NCBI GenBank assembly: GCA_001768195.1
Contig: MENI01000126.1
Location: 1-41,722, forward strand
Length of the DNA: 41,722 nt
Direction: 5' to 3'
DNA from: Bacteroidetes bacterium GWA2_40_15
Lineage (GTDB): Bacteria > Bacteroidota > Bacteroidia > Bacteroidales > VadinHA17
Both the position numbers and the translations under genes were made by a program. Of the stretch, positions 40,828 to 41,722 are shown in pieces (the first letter of the stretch is position 1; the number at the start of each line of letters is the position of its first letter). The notes under the pieces were generated by a model. The model did no database searches and was not told where the DNA came from. It saw only the letters and a list, made by a program, of their open reading frames with translations.

Positions 40828-41722
40828 TTATTTTCTGTCAGAGGTTATTCCCGGCCAGTCATCTGTCCGGAAAGGTGATGCAGGCAGGTAGACTTTATTT
40901 CCCTGCTGATTATATAGGTTGCATCCTCGCGGGTGGTTAGCCCAGGCATAACGAACTGCCACAGGATGAGTTACAATGCTGCTCCAAACTATTACCTTGT
41001 CTCCTTCGATAGTGGCCTGCGCATCATAAAATCTTCTGTTGGACCCGGCAATCATAAATCCTTTCAAACTCCTGCTTTCCTTCCCAATTAAACCATCTCC
41101 TGTGCTTAAAAAGCTGAGACGACACTTGTCTCCTTCGATGTGCATCGATTTAAAAACAGGTCCGGAATACAGTATATCCTCTCCATATACAATATTACTT
41201 GCGGCAAGAAACAGACGCTTACCTACATCCTGCTTATTGACAGGGTGGATATCTGCTGAATCGCCCAGGTCAATTGTCACAGCCATAGCGGTATGGGGCA
41301 ACGAAAGGGCCATGGTTTGAGCCTCCCTGAGTTCAGGAAAAACCTGGGGTTCGAAATGGTAATTGGCCAGTTGAACAATCAGGAAAGGGAAATTACCCTC
41401 TCCCCAATTGTTACGCCACTTCTTAATCAAAGCAGGCAACAAACCCCTGTACTGATAAGAGCGGTAAGCGTTCGATTCACCCTGGTACCACGTGACCCCG
41501 CGAATACCATAGGGAATAAGAGGTGCAATTATTCCATTAAATAGTACGGAAGGCTGATTAAAATAAATAGGTTTTGATATTCCTTGTTTTTGGGCTGTTT
41601 CGACCTCTATCACGTAGTTTTCATATTCTTCTTTAAGCCATTCTTCATCATTATTATAGTCGGGCCAGTGTTTAAGGATCAGATTTAGCTCCGGATCATA
41701 TTCCAGTGTGTCTTGTGGTGTC
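40828..41722 (-). CDS. Sialate O-acetylesterase-like SASA protein, 5' end beyond the window
   Basis: The C-terminal 297 residues of a protein that stays open to the right edge (first visible residues TPQDTLEYDPELNLILKHWPD). The GTG at 41613 is only an internal Val codon and not a start. Diagnostic blocks of the SASA family are NGIIAPLIPYGIRGVTWYQG followed by ESNA, WRNNWGEGNFPFLIVQLANY, and DIHPVNKQDVGKRL, which supplies the catalytic His; the catalytic Ser in the N-terminal GQSN-type motif lies outside. Family members remove O-acetyl groups from sialic acid or xylan and are typically exported. Complete members have about 480-650 residues, so roughly a third to a half is missing from view. 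It lies upstream of agaS, with a separate promoter in between. Confidence 0.85.
   Translation of the reverse strand, partial: TPQDTLEYDPELNLILKHWPDYNNDEEWLKEEYENYVIEVETAQKQGISKPIYFNQPSVLFNGIIAPLIPYGIRGVTWYQGESNAYRSYQYRGLLPALIKKWRNNWGEGNFPFLIVQLANYHFEPQVFPELREAQTMALSLPHTAMAVTIDLGDSADIHPVNKQDVGKRLFLAASNIVYGEDILYSGPVFKSMHIEGDKCRLSFLSTGDGLIGKESRSLKGFMIAGSNRRFYDAQATIEGDKVIVWSSIVTHPVAVRYAWANHPRGCNLYNQQGNKVYLPASPFRTDDWPGITSDRK

Overview
The window looks like a glycan-degradation neighbourhood of a Bacteroidota bacterium, probably an environmental or gut-type Bacteroidales/Marinilabiliales relative (inference). Reasons: a SusC-like TonB-dependent receptor with N-terminal STN and carboxypeptidase-regulatory domains, three DUF4249 lipoproteins, many secreted proteins with Bacteroidota-style signal peptides ending in ...AQ or a lipobox Cys, Tat-exported Gfo/Idh/MocA oxidoreductases, and promoters of the Bacteroidota type (TTTG, about 19 nt, TAnnTTTG). 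No rRNA, tRNA, CRISPR array, insertion sequence or phage gene was seen.

Layout. 1-3.0 kb (minus): a URO-D-like protein, a secreted MORN-repeat protein and a five-bladed-propeller lipoprotein. 3.1-5.7 kb: a sulfatase remnant, then a promoter driving a decayed DoxX/oxidoreductase chimera and a secreted jelly-roll protein. 5.8-16.7 kb (minus): an outer-membrane uptake cluster made of a TIM-barrel hydrolase-like protein, two DUF4249 lipoproteins, a small secreted protein, the TonB receptor, a third DUF4249 and an MG2/plug-like protein. 16.8-17.4 kb: a decayed esterase. 17.6-19.8 kb: a secreted parallel beta-helix protein. 20.3-23.7 kb (plus): the intact promoter-DoxX-oxidoreductase module, followed by a PmoA/DUF6807 protein and a truncated gene. 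23.8-26.3 kb (minus): a large Asp-box propeller lipoprotein. 26.5-34.6 kb (plus): a five-gene run (deacetylase-like, FN3 plus beta-helix, Tat oxidoreductase, DUF2271-like, GH42-like). 34.8-41.7 kb (minus): a GalNAc-type set (sialate O-acetylesterase, AgaS, GatZ, GH20 hexosaminidase) ending in a second URO-D-like gene.

How it may work: surface and periplasmic lyases, esterases and glycosidases free sugars from a complex, probably amino-sugar-containing and perhaps once sulfated glycan. Exported Gfo/Idh/MocA enzymes may oxidise sugars in the periplasm, with DoxX as a candidate membrane electron partner. AgaS and GatZ feed GalN-6-P into the tagatose pathway.

The most striking observations are (1) the duplicated promoter-DoxX-Gfo/Idh/MocA module, one copy of which has lost two segments of about 415-419 bp and now reads as an in-frame membrane/dehydrogenase chimera, with the upstream junction at an 8-bp microhomology; and (2) three further deletion scars (sulfatase, esterase-FN3, and a hypothetical gene joined to an alpha/beta-hydrolase fragment) within 21 kb, pointing to active pruning of the locus or to an assembly problem that should be excluded.
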